The notes: generated from the sequence alone by a model not told the origin. Positions 16,911 to 25,939 are shown, counted from the stretch's first letter. The stretch is DNA of 64,000 nucleotides from Lactiplantibacillus brownii (GCF_031085375.1 NZ_JAVCWF010000001.1:2666001-2730000); one strand, 5' to 3'. A program made the numbers and translations.

Positions 16911-17673
16911 CTTGAAGTCCCCCCGTTAAAGTCATAAAAGTTGTCGTTGGTTTAAACCAAGCCCGTTCGGTTGGGCGTAGTGGCTCATCCGTTACAACCA
17001 CTTGCAATTGTGCCAATGTCCCACCTTGAAACCGGGCTACTTGGCCAAACTTGCGATGTTCACAGACTAAAACGCCTTGTGCTGTTTGTGCCAACGCTTG
17101 GCGTTTCACCGCCGCATCGGCCTCATCGCTAAAATAAATTCCCGTGGCGGTGACCGTTACCGCGCCAACAATCACTTGATCAAATTGAACATGTCGTAAG
17201 GCGGCTAACGTTTCGGGGCCAGCCATAAATCGGTTCATCTGATTAAGCTCGCCCCCCAGTACATGGAGCGTTATAGCTGGATTCGTTGCCAAACTAATCG
17301 CGTTGTCCAGTGAATGCGTGTACACCGTAACCTGCTGCGTTAAAAGTTGAGTTAATTTAAGCAACGTGGTCGACACATCAATAAACACATATTGACCAGC
17401 CGTAATCAATGGTAAAACTGTCTTGGCTAACCCAATTTTAGTCGCCGTAAATTGTTGCAACCGATCTTGAAAGCTCGGAATCTTCGACCCAAAATTAAGC
17501 ACCTGAACACCACCATGAATCCGCTGTGCTAACCCTTTTTCCGTGATTGCGACAATATCACGCCGCGCCGTATCACGCGAAACATTTAACTGCTGCATCA
17601 CATCCGCGACACTCATCTGGCGCGCTCGGTCTAATGCTTGCAATAATTTTTGTTGTCGTAACTGTTGCACCAT
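16903..17673 (-). CDS. DeoR-family transcriptional regulator
   Basis: 256 aa from ATG 17673 (GGAGG 8 bp upstream). N-terminal HTH: ADVMQQLNVSRDTARRDIVA, then RIHGGV. The sugar-phosphate-sensing domain has the YVFIDVSTTLLKLTQLL phosphate loop and DQVIVGAVTVTATGIYF. Likely senses a phosphosugar that the co-transcribed HAD enzyme handles. Two direct TAAGCATTT repeats at 17720-17739 are 45 bp upstream of its start and could be its own operator. Confidence 0.9.
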   Translation of the reverse strand: MVQQLRQQKLLQALDRARQMSVADVMQQLNVSRDTARRDIVAITEKGLAQRIHGGVQVLNFGSKIPSFQDRLQQFTATKIGLAKTVLPLITAGQYVFIDVSTTLLKLTQLLTQQVTVYTHSLDNAISLATNPAITLHVLGGELNQMNRFMAGPETLAALRHVQFDQVIVGAVTVTATGIYFSDEADAAVKRQALAQTAQGVLVCEHRKFGQVARFQGGTLAQLQVVVTDEPLRPTERAWFKPTTTFMTLTGGLQDD

Positions 17674-17719
17674 CCACTTAGCCTCCAATTCATCTTGTTA
17701 AAATCATCATAGCACGTTT

Positions 17720-17739
17720 TAAGCATTTGTAAGCATTTA
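17720..17739. promoter_or_regulatory. Direct repeat TAAGCATTT x2, candidate DeoR operator
   Basis: Two copies of TAAGCATTT 10 bp apart (one helical turn) in the deoR promoter region. DeoR proteins often bind short direct or inverted repeats; assignment is inferred from position. Confidence 0.4.
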
Positions 17740-17810
17740 ATGATTATTTTTAAGTATTAAATAACCATTCGTTTAGAACCTTTTAGGATGATTAAACGTA
17801 TTTGACATTG

Positions 17811-17881
17811 TATTAAGACCACTTTGGCCTAGATTAAGACAGCGCTCGAACGTTTAAGACAACTTATCACCACTTTAAGAT
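17811..17881. promoter_or_regulatory. Phased array of four TTAAGA(C/T) direct repeats
   Basis: TATTAAGAC (17811), GATTAAGAC (17832), GTTTAAGAC (17852) and CTTTAAGAT (17873) recur at 21, 20 and 21 bp in the gap between deoR and the L,D-transpeptidase (17674-18011). Nine-base repeats with about 12-bp spacers on one face of the helix are typical of response-regulator sites, such as those of LytTR type. A TATAAT at 17982-17987 serves the gene at 18012. Confidence 0.5.
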
Positions 17882-18011
17882 ATCATTCCAAAAAATTACG
17901 TACTCAGCCTAGTTCATTCTCAGGGAGGCCCATTGTATTTAGACATTTTAAAGCTTATAACGGTAGTTGTTCGGCAAAAGATATAATTAGTTATTGTATG
18001 GAGGCTAAAAA

Positions 18012-18590
18012 ATGGCACGGCGGAAAAAATTATTTTTATTAATTGGTATTGTGCTGATTGTAGGCCTATTTACCGGACACAACATTGTTAAGAATCGGAC
18101 TACGGCGGCTAAAAGTCCAGCAAAATCGACAATCATGCGCACACCCATCAACTGGCGTAAATCATCAGAAAAAGTAGCTTACCCAAATGTGACTCACGAT
18201 CCAAATTTGTGGATTCGAGTTTCATTAAAAAAACAACACCTTTATTTGATCAATCATCAACATGTACTTTACACGATGTATGTTTCAACCGGCCTACCAA
18301 CCGCTAATCATCATACACCACGAGGAACTTATCACGTTCAAGCCGAACGAGGGAAGTATTTCTATAGTGCAGCAGTCAACGAAGGGGCCTACTATTGGGT
18401 CTCATGGCTGAATCATGGCGAATATTTATTTCATTCCACTCCGGTCAACGCGCAAGGCCACTTCATCAAGTCCGATGCCGCTGATCTAGGCAAAAAGCCT
18501 TCCTCACACGGTTGTGTTCATTTAAGTCTCGCAGATTCAAAATGGCTTTATCAACATATTCACTATGGCACCAAGGTTGTTATCGAATAA
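18012..18590 (+). CDS. L,D-transpeptidase (YkuD domain), membrane-anchored
   Basis: 192 aa. Basic N-terminus and one membrane anchor (LFLLIGIVLIVGLFTG), a short linker, then a YkuD catalytic domain (~67-192). It starts WIRVSLKKQHLYLI and carries the catalytic His/Cys motif HSTPVN...SSHGCVHLS. Such enzymes cross-link peptidoglycan stem peptides or anchor proteins. RBS GGAGG at ~18001, and a TATAAT at 17982-17987 serves as -10. Upstream lies a phased repeat array that may bind a regulator. Monocistronic. Confidence 0.9.
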   Translation: MARRKKLFLLIGIVLIVGLFTGHNIVKNRTTAAKSPAKSTIMRTPINWRKSSEKVAYPNVTHDPNLWIRVSLKKQHLYLINHQHVLYTMYVSTGLPTANHHTPRGTYHVQAERGKYFYSAAVNEGAYYWVSWLNHGEYLFHSTPVNAQGHFIKSDAADLGKKPSSHGCVHLSLADSKWLYQHIHYGTKVVIE

Positions 18591-18646
18591 ACCTGATGAC
18601 GTTAGCCTTTTGTCACATTTCACCTATAGCTCTCAGAAATGACAAA

Positions 18647-18677
18647 AACGAGTTTGGAATTTTATCCCAAACTCGTT
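18647..18677 (-). terminator. Terminator of the merR gene
   Basis: Stem AACGAGTTTGG/CCAAACTCGTT, followed on the minus strand by TTTTTG. Confidence 0.75.
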
Positions 18678-18688
18678 AATCTCAATCA

Positions 18689-19138
18689 TCACTGATTTTT
18701 AGCCTTCAAAATAAACTTCGGTTGATCATTCACTAACTTGGCAAAAAGTTCTTGCGTTGGATCTGGATCAAAAGTCCCCAGATCAACCAATAGCTGGCCA
18801 TCATCCGCCACTTCAAAGCCTTGATACCGACCAAATAAAACACGATACATCGTTTGAGCCGGCCGCATCCGTTCATCTACTTGTGCGGCAGCTGCTTTCA
18901 AAGTATAACCGGTCTGCAACAAATTGCTCATGGCGGCTGCTTTAATCACCATTTTCATGGTATAAATACGCGCACGCCCCGGTTCGTCTTCATTTTTAGG
19001 AATAATGTATCCTTTTTTTTGCCAATAACGTAGCTGGCGTGGCGAGACACCAGTCATTCTGCTTAACTCACTGATACCAATCGTCAGTTGTCCCCGATGA
19101 AACAAGTCACGGAAATCCGGACTCGGTTGTTCAGCCAT
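18689..19138 (-). CDS. MerR-family transcriptional regulator
   Basis: 149 aa from ATG 19138 (AAAGGGGG 8 bp upstream). HTH: IGISELSRMTGVSPRQLRYW then QKKGYIIPK, the MerR signature. No cysteine cluster for metals or redox is seen; the C-terminal half (GRYQGFEVADDGQLLVDLGT) resembles other lactobacillar MerR proteins of unknown effector. It lies 83 bp downstream of the NmrA-like gene on the same strand and may be co-transcribed with it. Confidence 0.88.
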   Translation of the reverse strand: MAEQPSPDFRDLFHRGQLTIGISELSRMTGVSPRQLRYWQKKGYIIPKNEDEPGRARIYTMKMVIKAAAMSNLLQTGYTLKAAAAQVDERMRPAQTMYRVLFGRYQGFEVADDGQLLVDLGTFDPDPTQELFAKLVNDQPKFILKAKNQ

Positions 19139-19221
19139 GCTAGCGTCCCCCTTTCCAAATGCTTTCGTCAATTTAAATTATAGCATGGAATGGCGCGACG
19201 CCAGTGGATAAGCCGTAAATT

Positions 19222-20097
19222 TTAGTGGTTTTTAGGTTCTAAACGATAAGTCATTTGCAAAAAGTCATGCAATGATTGTGCTGGTTGTCCCATAATAATC
19301 TCGTAATCGGCACTAACCTCGCTCAACAAACCCTTGGCACCACCAGCATACATCGACCCTAACATATGGCCCTCATTGCCCTGATTATACATTGTTTCAA
19401 ATTCACTCAGCGTGACTGGTTGGTAGCCAATCGGTTGATTCGTAACGTCACTCAACACTTGTGCCAAAGCCGGCATCGTATAAGCTTGTGATTGTGTCAA
19501 AGTATAGATGCGGCCGTCCGTTAACAAAGCCGGGGTTGTTGCAACTTTGGCAAAGGCTGCGGCACTATCTGCCTGACTAATAAAACTCAGCGCCTGATCA
19601 GCCATCGGATAAATGACATTTTGGCGTTCAATCAATTCAGGTAAATAAGGCACCAATGGGTCAGCGTACAGAGCATTGCGAATGATGGTGTAATGTAGGC
19701 TAGATGCGGCTAAACGTCGAGGAACATAGCCATAAAATGCGGACAAAGCAAACGGATTATTCACTTGGTCTGCAATAAAACCCATGACCAAAATATGCTT
19801 GACGCGACTAGTTTCCGCCGCTTGAATGACATTTTCAAACTCACTGACCCGTGAATAACTGTCATGACTCTTACTTGGCACATAAATAAAAACATCACTG
19901 TCCGCTAAAACTGGCTTTAAACTAGCAACATCATGATAATCCATCGCCATGACTGACATGCCTTGTGCGGCAAACGCTGTGGCTTTGCTGACCGTGTGCA
20001 CGCCTAAATTCAATTGAGTCGTTGGGACTAGTTGGCTGAGCGCCTTTACAATTTGGGTTCCCAAATGACCTGTAGCTCCGGTAATCGTAATTTTCAT
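19222..20097 (-). CDS. NmrA-like NAD(P)-binding protein (YtfG/QorB-like atypical SDR)
   Basis: 291 aa. Rossmann start ITITGATGHLGTQIVKAL (GxxGxxG). NmrA features include SRVKHILVMGFIADQ, a conserved YTIIRNALYADPL, and a C-terminal TYRLEPK. Members reduce quinones or bind NADPH as redox sensors. A perfect 7-5-7 palindrome at 20117-20135, just upstream, marks a regulated promoter. The adjacent MerR gene is a candidate regulator. Confidence 0.85.
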   Translation of the reverse strand: MKITITGATGHLGTQIVKALSQLVPTTQLNLGVHTVSKATAFAAQGMSVMAMDYHDVASLKPVLADSDVFIYVPSKSHDSYSRVSEFENVIQAAETSRVKHILVMGFIADQVNNPFALSAFYGYVPRRLAASSLHYTIIRNALYADPLVPYLPELIERQNVIYPMADQALSFISQADSAAAFAKVATTPALLTDGRIYTLTQSQAYTMPALAQVLSDVTNQPIGYQPVTLSEFETMYNQGNEGHMLGSMYAGGAKGLLSEVSADYEIIMGQPAQSLHDFLQMTYRLEPKNH

Positions 20098-20116
20098 GAT
20101 TAAATTCCCACTTTCT

Positions 20117-20135
20117 TGTAACTTTATTAGTTACA
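20117..20135. promoter_or_regulatory. Perfect inverted repeat TGTAACT-N5-AGTTACA upstream of the NmrA-like gene
   Basis: 19-bp site with seven-base perfect arms, 20-38 bp before the start codon, in the position of an operator at a promoter. Which protein binds is not shown; the MerR protein encoded downstream and quinone-responsive MarR/DUF24 regulators are candidates. Confidence 0.55.
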
Positions 20136-20245
20136 TTAAAACAAATTTAATTCGCCCTGTCAACTAATCACCAATCGACAGGCTCAATTAAGATCGCCCC
20201 AGTGATAGTCACACTGTATTGACCATCAACGTCACTTTTGCACGA

Positions 20246-20291
20246 CAAAAAATCAGTGACTGCTCGCTAAATTATCAAGCAGTCACCGATT
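20246..20291 (-). terminator. Terminator of the trehalose operon
   Basis: Stem AATCAGTGACTGCT/AGCAGTCACCGATT, ending on the minus strand in TTTTTTG, 30 bp beyond the PTS stop. Confidence 0.8.
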
Positions 20292-20320
20292 ATTTAAGGG
20301 TGTTATCTGATTTAAACTAA

Positions 20321-22330
20321 CTATTCAACTGGTGCGGCTTCTTCACCTAAATGTTTCTTCTTAGGCGCAGTTTTAACATTCTTAACATCCGCATCCGAGA
20401 AACCAAACATGTAAGTCAACGTGAAGGCGACAATGATGTCAGCGATTGACGCAATCCAGAAGCCCCAGAAACTGAAGTCCAAGCCTTTCGGGTTAACGAA
20501 AGAAGTGAAGCCAATCAAGGAACCCGCGAAGCCCCACATGTTAACATGCATCAAACCAGTTAAGAAACCACCGACGGCCCCACCAATGCTGGCAGTGACG
20601 AAGGCCCGGCCGTACTTCAAGTTAATCCCGTACATGGCAGGTTCCGTTACGCCGGAGAAGGCTGAAATCGTTGCGGGCCAAGCTAATTCTTTAATGTTAG
20701 CAACTTTAGACTTCAAGGCGATGGCTAAGACGGCCCCACCTTGAGCAACCATCGTTGCGGAAACAATCGCATTTAAGTAACTGTGACCGGTCGTGGCAAT
20801 ATCGTTGGCAACAATTGGAATAATCGCCCAATGGAGCCCGAAGATAACCAAGACCTGATAGAAGCCACCAATGATCAACCCAGAAATCGCTGGACTGAGT
20901 TCGTAGATTTTGACGATCCCAGCGGCCAACGCCCCTGAAAGTGCCGTGATGATTGGGCCAAGGAATAAGATAATCGCACCGGAGATAATGATGACTTCGA
21001 GTAATGGCACAAAGATCATCCGCAAAACAGTTGGAATCACTCGTTTGAGCCATGGTTCAAGCTTGCTAGCGAGCCAAGCGCCTGCAATCATTGGGAAGAT
21101 CGAGTAACTGTATGACGCCACGTGAACGGGAAGTCCGAAGAATGTCGCGTTGATTCCCATTCCTAATAAATGACTCGTCACTTTACCCGTGCTGGCAATG
21201 GCGACAATCGTTGGATAGGTGAGTACCCCACCGATAATCCCCATAATCACTGGATCAGAGCCAAGCTTTTTCGCGGCTGTGAACCCAACAAAGATTGGTA
21301 AGAAGTAGAAGACGGAATCACCCATGGCATTGATAATGACATATGTGGTGGTCGTTGCCGAAACGAGCTTGAAGGAGGTCAGTAACGCTAAGACCCCTTT
21401 TAAGATCCCGGATGCAGCCAATAACCCAATGACTGGAATCATGGAACCGGTAATGACTCCGATTAATGCACTTAAACTATGTTTAACTTTTTGCCAGACC
21501 GTCATCTTTTTCCAAGCGGCCTTATTCGCTTCTTTTTCACTCGCTAACGCGGAAGCATCGTCATCACCGAAACCGGGTCCGAGTTGGGCCACAATGGCAT
21601 CGTAGACATCCGTCACCGCTGGGCCGATAACAACTTGATATTGACCGCCAGCTTTCGCCACATCAATGACGCCCTTTAAGTCACGAATGACGTCATCGTT
21701 AGCCCGGCTTTCATCCTTTAAATAAAACCGAACACGGGTAATACAATGAATGACGCTCTTAACGTTCTCAACACCACCGATGTTCATGATGATTTGGCTC
21801 GCCAAGTCATCATACTTACCGCCATTACCTTTAGCTGCGACTGGTGCAGCAGCAGCTTTAGTTGCAGTCTTTAAATCAACTTGAGCCCCAACAGCCCCGG
21901 CTGTCACGTTGCCAAGACGTGGTGTTAATTGGGCCACTTTATCGGCGGTATTGGTCACGGCGAGGATCACAGTCGTCTGTTTACCAGCCGCTTTGACCGC
22001 CGCGAGATCCATCGTCCCAATATTGTCACCCGCTTTAACGTCGTCACCAACGTTAATATTAAGTTTGAAAGGTGGCTTATCTTTTAGCTCGACAGTATCA
22101 ATCCCTAAATGAACTAATACTTCCAAACCGGACGCCGTAACAAAACCGATCGCATGTAACGTGGCTGCCACCATCGTCACACGCCCACTAACGGGTGCCA
22201 CGACCTGGCCGTTGGTTGGTTCAACACCAAACCCATCACCCATCATACCTTGTGAAAAGACTGGATCTTGCACATCACTTAAGGGTATTAGTTGCCCTTT
22301 AATTGGAGCTAATAATTGCACTTGTTTCAT
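20321..22330 (-). CDS. PTS EIIABC transporter, trehalose-type
   Basis: 669-aa single-chain PTS permease in the order A-B-C. EIIA (glucose type, ~1-150) has phospho-His in LVHLGIDTVEL. EIIB (~170-260) has phospho-Cys in IHCITRVRFYL. EIIC (~285-645) has about ten membrane spans and a typical GVTEPAMYGINL. It imports and phosphorylates a disaccharide. ATG overlaps the stop of the phosphotrehalase gene (ATGA), so trehalose is the inferred sugar. Many trehalose permeases carry B-C-A or lack A; the N-terminal EIIA is worth noting. Confidence 0.92.
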   Translation of the reverse strand: MKQVQLLAPIKGQLIPLSDVQDPVFSQGMMGDGFGVEPTNGQVVAPVSGRVTMVAATLHAIGFVTASGLEVLVHLGIDTVELKDKPPFKLNINVGDDVKAGDNIGTMDLAAVKAAGKQTTVILAVTNTADKVAQLTPRLGNVTAGAVGAQVDLKTATKAAAAPVAAKGNGGKYDDLASQIIMNIGGVENVKSVIHCITRVRFYLKDESRANDDVIRDLKGVIDVAKAGGQYQVVIGPAVTDVYDAIVAQLGPGFGDDDASALASEKEANKAAWKKMTVWQKVKHSLSALIGVITGSMIPVIGLLAASGILKGVLALLTSFKLVSATTTTYVIINAMGDSVFYFLPIFVGFTAAKKLGSDPVIMGIIGGVLTYPTIVAIASTGKVTSHLLGMGINATFFGLPVHVASYSYSIFPMIAGAWLASKLEPWLKRVIPTVLRMIFVPLLEVIIISGAIILFLGPIITALSGALAAGIVKIYELSPAISGLIIGGFYQVLVIFGLHWAIIPIVANDIATTGHSYLNAIVSATMVAQGGAVLAIALKSKVANIKELAWPATISAFSGVTEPAMYGINLKYGRAFVTASIGGAVGGFLTGLMHVNMWGFAGSLIGFTSFVNPKGLDFSFWGFWIASIADIIVAFTLTYMFGFSDADVKNVKTAPKKKHLGEEAAPVE

Positions 22331-23997
22331 CGCGAAACTCCCCCTTTGTTTATATCGCGTAATAAGGCAATTGACTCATATGGTTGTAAAATAACGGCGT
22401 TGCCACCCACTGTCGCCCCATAATTCGAAATTAGGACGTGGGCATCGACAAACTCTGGTGGTAACTCAACCGTGGTTTTTCGACCAAAAAAGTTATTCAA
22501 AACGGCCATCTGCTGCTGAGCAGTCGTTCGCAGATAGGCCAACACTTGCGGATGATCCAAAAATAATGGTTGATAATTCCCCTCTGAAACCACCGCAACT
22601 TGCTTCCTTAACTGAATTAACCGTTGATAATAATTGAAAATCTCACCGTGTGCCAATTCATCTTCGACATTGATCGTCGCCTGATTAGTTGGCCGCAACC
22701 AAGGTGTCCCAGTCGTAAAACCGGCCGTCTTGGGTGCCGCGGTCCATTGCATTGGCGTCCGCGCATTATCACGAGACTTCACATGAACTAAGTGAAACGC
22801 GGCACGATCCCCATGACCTTGCGCTCGCAACTGCCGATAAGCATTCTGACTCTCAATATCGACATAATCTTCAATATGATGATATTGTGGATCGGTCATC
22901 CCCAGCTCCTCACCCATGTAAATGAATGGGGTGCCACGTAGTAAATGCATCACGGTCGCCAACATTTCGGCCGACTTTTCACGATAATGGACCACATCAC
23001 CAAACCGATTCACAGCCCGCGGTTGATCATGATTATTCCAGAACAACGCTTGCCAACCATTGGCAGCCGCCATGCCTTCCGACCACTCATTGATAATTTG
23101 CTTCAAGGCCATGAAGTCAAACTGCCGGTCTGTCCATTTATTCCCATGATCATAATCTACTTTGAGATGATGAAAGTTAAACACCATCGACAATTCATGC
23201 CGATCAGGGCGGGTGTATGCGACACTATTTTCAAGTGTCGCCGAGGACAGCTCACCCACCGTGATATCTTCTTGATGCTGTCCAAAACTGGCATGATTCA
23301 ATTCCTGCAAATAATCATGAACAATTGGTCGATCGGTGTAGAGCATCTTGGCACTCGTCTTTGGTGGCGCGTCAACTAACTTGAGATCCTTCCCAATGAC
23401 ATTAATCACATCGAATCGGAACCCATGAACCCCTTTGCGTTGCCAATAATTGATAATATCCGCACACGCACGGCGAACCGCGGGATGATGCCAATTCAAG
23501 TCCGCCTGTGACTGATCATACAAATGTAAGTAATACTGACCGGTATTACCGAACGGTGCCCAGGCAGAACCACCAAACTTCGACTGCCAATTTGTGGGTG
23601 GCGTCCCATCGGCCTTCGCAGGTCGAATGTAATAATATTGCTGAAACTCAGGGTCACCGGCCAGTGCCTTTTGAAACCATTCATGCTGAATCGACGTATG
23701 ATTGAACACCATGTCCAACATGACGCCAATGCCAACCTTTTTTAACGCCTGTACCAATTCATCGAAGTCCGCCATTGTCCCAAACAAGGGATCAATTTGA
23801 TAATAGTCTTCAATATCATAGCCATTATCTCGTTGTGGCGAAACGAAAAATGGATTAAACCAAATCATATCAATATTCAAGCGTGCCAGATAAGGCACCT
23901 TGTCAATGATTCCCCGTAAATCACCGATACCATCGCCGTTGCTGTCATAAAACGACTTGGGATAGATTTGATAAATCACCTGCCGTGAGAAGTGCAC
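22327..23997 (-). CDS. treA: Alpha,alpha-phosphotrehalase (trehalose-6-phosphate hydrolase)
   Basis: 556-aa GH13 enzyme cleaving trehalose 6-phosphate to glucose and glucose 6-phosphate. GH13 motifs: DMVFNHTS, nucleophile Asp in GFRFDVINVI, acid Glu in VGELSS, and NNHDQPRAV. YQIYPKSFYDSNGDGIGDL is the oligo-1,6-glucosidase/TreC-group start. GTG 23997 follows GGAGGGGG. It overlaps the PTS gene and has a cre site upstream at 24043-24056, so catabolite repression by CcpA is expected. No TreR gene is in the window. Confidence 0.92.
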   Translation of the reverse strand: MHFSRQVIYQIYPKSFYDSNGDGIGDLRGIIDKVPYLARLNIDMIWFNPFFVSPQRDNGYDIEDYYQIDPLFGTMADFDELVQALKKVGIGVMLDMVFNHTSIQHEWFQKALAGDPEFQQYYYIRPAKADGTPPTNWQSKFGGSAWAPFGNTGQYYLHLYDQSQADLNWHHPAVRRACADIINYWQRKGVHGFRFDVINVIGKDLKLVDAPPKTSAKMLYTDRPIVHDYLQELNHASFGQHQEDITVGELSSATLENSVAYTRPDRHELSMVFNFHHLKVDYDHGNKWTDRQFDFMALKQIINEWSEGMAAANGWQALFWNNHDQPRAVNRFGDVVHYREKSAEMLATVMHLLRGTPFIYMGEELGMTDPQYHHIEDYVDIESQNAYRQLRAQGHGDRAAFHLVHVKSRDNARTPMQWTAAPKTAGFTTGTPWLRPTNQATINVEDELAHGEIFNYYQRLIQLRKQVAVVSEGNYQPLFLDHPQVLAYLRTTAQQQMAVLNNFFGRKTTVELPPEFVDAHVLISNYGATVGGNAVILQPYESIALLRDINKGGVSR

Positions 23998-24042
23998 GTC
24001 ATACCCCCTCCAAACCTAACTCGATTTAAGTAAATTAAACAA

Positions 24043-24056
24043 AGAAACCGCTTTCA
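24043..24056 (-). promoter_or_regulatory. cre site (CcpA operator) upstream of treA
   Basis: Minus strand TGAAAGCGGTTTCT matches the cre consensus TGWAANCGNTNWCA at all but the last base, 46 bp upstream of treA. Confidence 0.7.
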
Positions 24057-24165
24057 TTTACTTGTAATCATCATAATCGCCTCTCACTAGGTGGTCAAAT
24101 ATAACAGAGTAATTTGTTCGTCTATATGTTGACTGAACAAACGGCTTTATTAGTTAACTTACTTT

Positions 24166-24816
24166 CTAATGCAAGTGCAATTGCTGGTCAGCTAGGAAGG
24201 ACTGTTGAAAGGCTTTTGGCGTCTTAACTTGCTTCCCAAACTCAACGATAAGCGCATGAAATTCCCGAGCCGCCGCAAAATCATACTGCCAGTTAGCAGC
24301 AATCAGTGCTTGGGCTTTTACATATGGACTGGGGAGCGTTACGCCTAACCACATAAACAACCGCCGCAAATAAGTATCCACAATAATCGTCGGTTGATCA
24401 AACACATACATCGTAAAATAATCCGCCGTTTCATCACCAATTCCCTTGAGTGCTTTTAACTCACGCCGAATTTGACCAGCGGGTTGGGCACGGATTTTGG
24501 TCAAATCGAAGTCATATTGGCCACTCCAAGCCGCCAATGCTTGCAAAGTTGGGACTTTACGCGTGTAGAATCCCGCCGGCTTAACCAAGTCAGTTAGTTC
24601 AACTGCGGTCAGCCCCAAAACACGCCGGGGTTCAAATTGAGTGACTCGTTTTAAATTTTCTAGGGCATAATCCACATTCCGCCAATTCGTATTTTGGACC
24701 AGCACACCACCCCATAATATTTCCCATGGCGTTTCAGCTGGGGCAATCCCAGGTTCCAGCCAATGTTGTGGGCCCATCGTCGTCAGCATTAAGTGATAGA
24801 GTTCATCGATTGTCAT
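24166..24816 (-). CDS. HhH-GPD (endonuclease III-like) DNA glycosylase
   Basis: 216 aa. GGVLVQNTNWRNVDYALENL is the N-terminal helix set; LKGIGDETADYFTMYVFDQ carries the helix-hairpin-helix, and the catalytic Asp follows in PTIIVDTYLRRL. The lysine used by EndoIII for lyase activity (in the LPGVGRKTA motif) is Glu here, and no C-terminal FeS cysteines are present. This points to a monofunctional alkyl-base glycosylase of MagIII/Mpg type. RBS GGAGG before ATG. Confidence 0.85.
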   Translation of the reverse strand: MTIDELYHLMLTTMGPQHWLEPGIAPAETPWEILWGGVLVQNTNWRNVDYALENLKRVTQFEPRRVLGLTAVELTDLVKPAGFYTRKVPTLQALAAWSGQYDFDLTKIRAQPAGQIRRELKALKGIGDETADYFTMYVFDQPTIIVDTYLRRLFMWLGVTLPSPYVKAQALIAANWQYDFAAAREFHALIVEFGKQVKTPKAFQQSFLADQQLHLH

Positions 24817-24831
24817 TATTTTCCTCCAACT

Positions 24832-24860
24832 AAAAAAACGCCGGTAGACACGCCAGCGTT
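24832..24860 (-). terminator. Terminator of the 85-aa gene
   Basis: On the minus strand AACGCTGG/CCGGCGTT with one mismatch, followed by T7. Confidence 0.65.
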
Positions 24861-24926
24861 TAACTTACTATTCATGATAATTGAAATAACGGTTGAATGA
24901 CAGTTAACGGTTCTAAACTGGTCAAA

Positions 24927-25184
24927 CTAGTCGTCAGAAACACTAGTCCGCTTAACTGTTAACACGATATCGGCCTTGTGATTAGCTGGTTTGACTTTTT
25001 CAGCAAAGTCCAAGTCAGCGTCTTTGAACAAGTTTTGGATTTCAGTATTTACGACTGGCAAATCCCGTGGATCACCTTTTTGTTGGCGAATATAAACCAC
25101 ATATTGATCTGGCAATTCTTCCAAATCATATTCAACATCTTCATCATTTAAAATCACATAGATCAACTTACGTTCTCTGTTCAT
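24927..25184 (-). CDS. Small acidic hypothetical protein
   Basis: 85 aa, MNRERKLIYVILNDEDVEYD at the start, strongly acidic with alternating strand-like segments and a C-terminal ADIVLTVKRTSVS. No domain recognised and no signal peptide. RBS GAGGGGT precedes ATG, and a terminator follows. It lies 34 bp after the FMN reductase gene on the same strand and is probably co-transcribed with it. Confidence 0.75.
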   Translation of the reverse strand: MNRERKLIYVILNDEDVEYDLEELPDQYVVYIRQQKGDPRDLPVVNTEIQNLFKDADLDFAEKVKPANHKADIVLTVKRTSVSDD

Positions 25185-25218
25185 CTGAAATTACCCCTCA
25201 ACACTTATTTTTTAATAC

Positions 25219-25773
25219 CTATTCTTTGACTGTGTTCAATTGCTGTACAAACTTAAGGTAGTCCTGAACACAGTGATCTAGCCAATCGATACTTGCTTGG
25301 TCCGTTAACTGACCAACATTATCGAATTTATTTTGAACCGTTCCCATCAAAAATTCATCACCGGGCATCGTCAAAGCCGCTACTCCGGGTGAATCTAGAA
25401 TCTGACGTAAATGGCCTTGTGCACGCACGGTGCCAAGTGGACCCATCGTCGCACCAAGAATCATGACTGGTTTACCCTTTAATGGATGTTCAACCCGCGA
25501 TAACCAATCAATGGCATTTTCTAGCACACCAGAAATACTATGGTTGTATTCCGGTGTCACAAAAATGACGCCATCTGCGTCGAGCACCGCTTGTTTGAAA
25601 GCCTTAACATTATCGGGTGCTTCTAATTCAATATCTTGGTCATAGAACGGTAGGTCTTGCAAAGCCGGGATGGTCACATCCATTTGTTCAGCATAACGCT
25701 TTTTTACATATTCGGCTAATTTTCGGTTGTACGAGGCATGGCGAATGCTACCAACAAGCGCAACAATTTTCAT
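25219..25773 (-). CDS. NADPH-dependent FMN reductase / NAD(P)H quinone reductase family
   Basis: 184-aa flavodoxin-like reductase. FMN-binding loop GSIRHASYNRKLA, YDQDIE, and the signature TPEYNHSISGVLENAIDWLS. It reduces FMN, quinones or azo compounds with NAD(P)H and is cytosolic. AAGGAG precedes ATG 25773. No partner monooxygenase is visible. Confidence 0.92.
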   Translation of the reverse strand: MKIVALVGSIRHASYNRKLAEYVKKRYAEQMDVTIPALQDLPFYDQDIELEAPDNVKAFKQAVLDADGVIFVTPEYNHSISGVLENAIDWLSRVEHPLKGKPVMILGATMGPLGTVRAQGHLRQILDSPGVAALTMPGDEFLMGTVQNKFDNVGQLTDQASIDWLDHCVQDYLKFVQQLNTVKE

Positions 25774-25939
25774 GTTCTGGACACTCCTTTAAGCTGTATT
25801 TAACTTAAGTATACCCCTTTTTAACGCTACGGGCGGAACCGTTTTCAAGTATTTTCAGAATTTTTGTAACTTATTGAGCAAGTTAGTTAGGATTCACTAC
25901 TAGACACTAACTGAGGATTAATGGGTGCAAAATTTCCGC

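Noticed and set aside
20421..22112. Several long frames antisense to the PTS gene
   Set aside because: They mirror the codon pattern of the EIIC/EIIA gene and have no RBS.
24113..24140. TTTGTTC-N14-GAACAAA inverted repeat upstream of treA as a TreR operator
   Set aside because: Spacing does not match known TreR operators and no TreR gene is present; only the cre site is retained.
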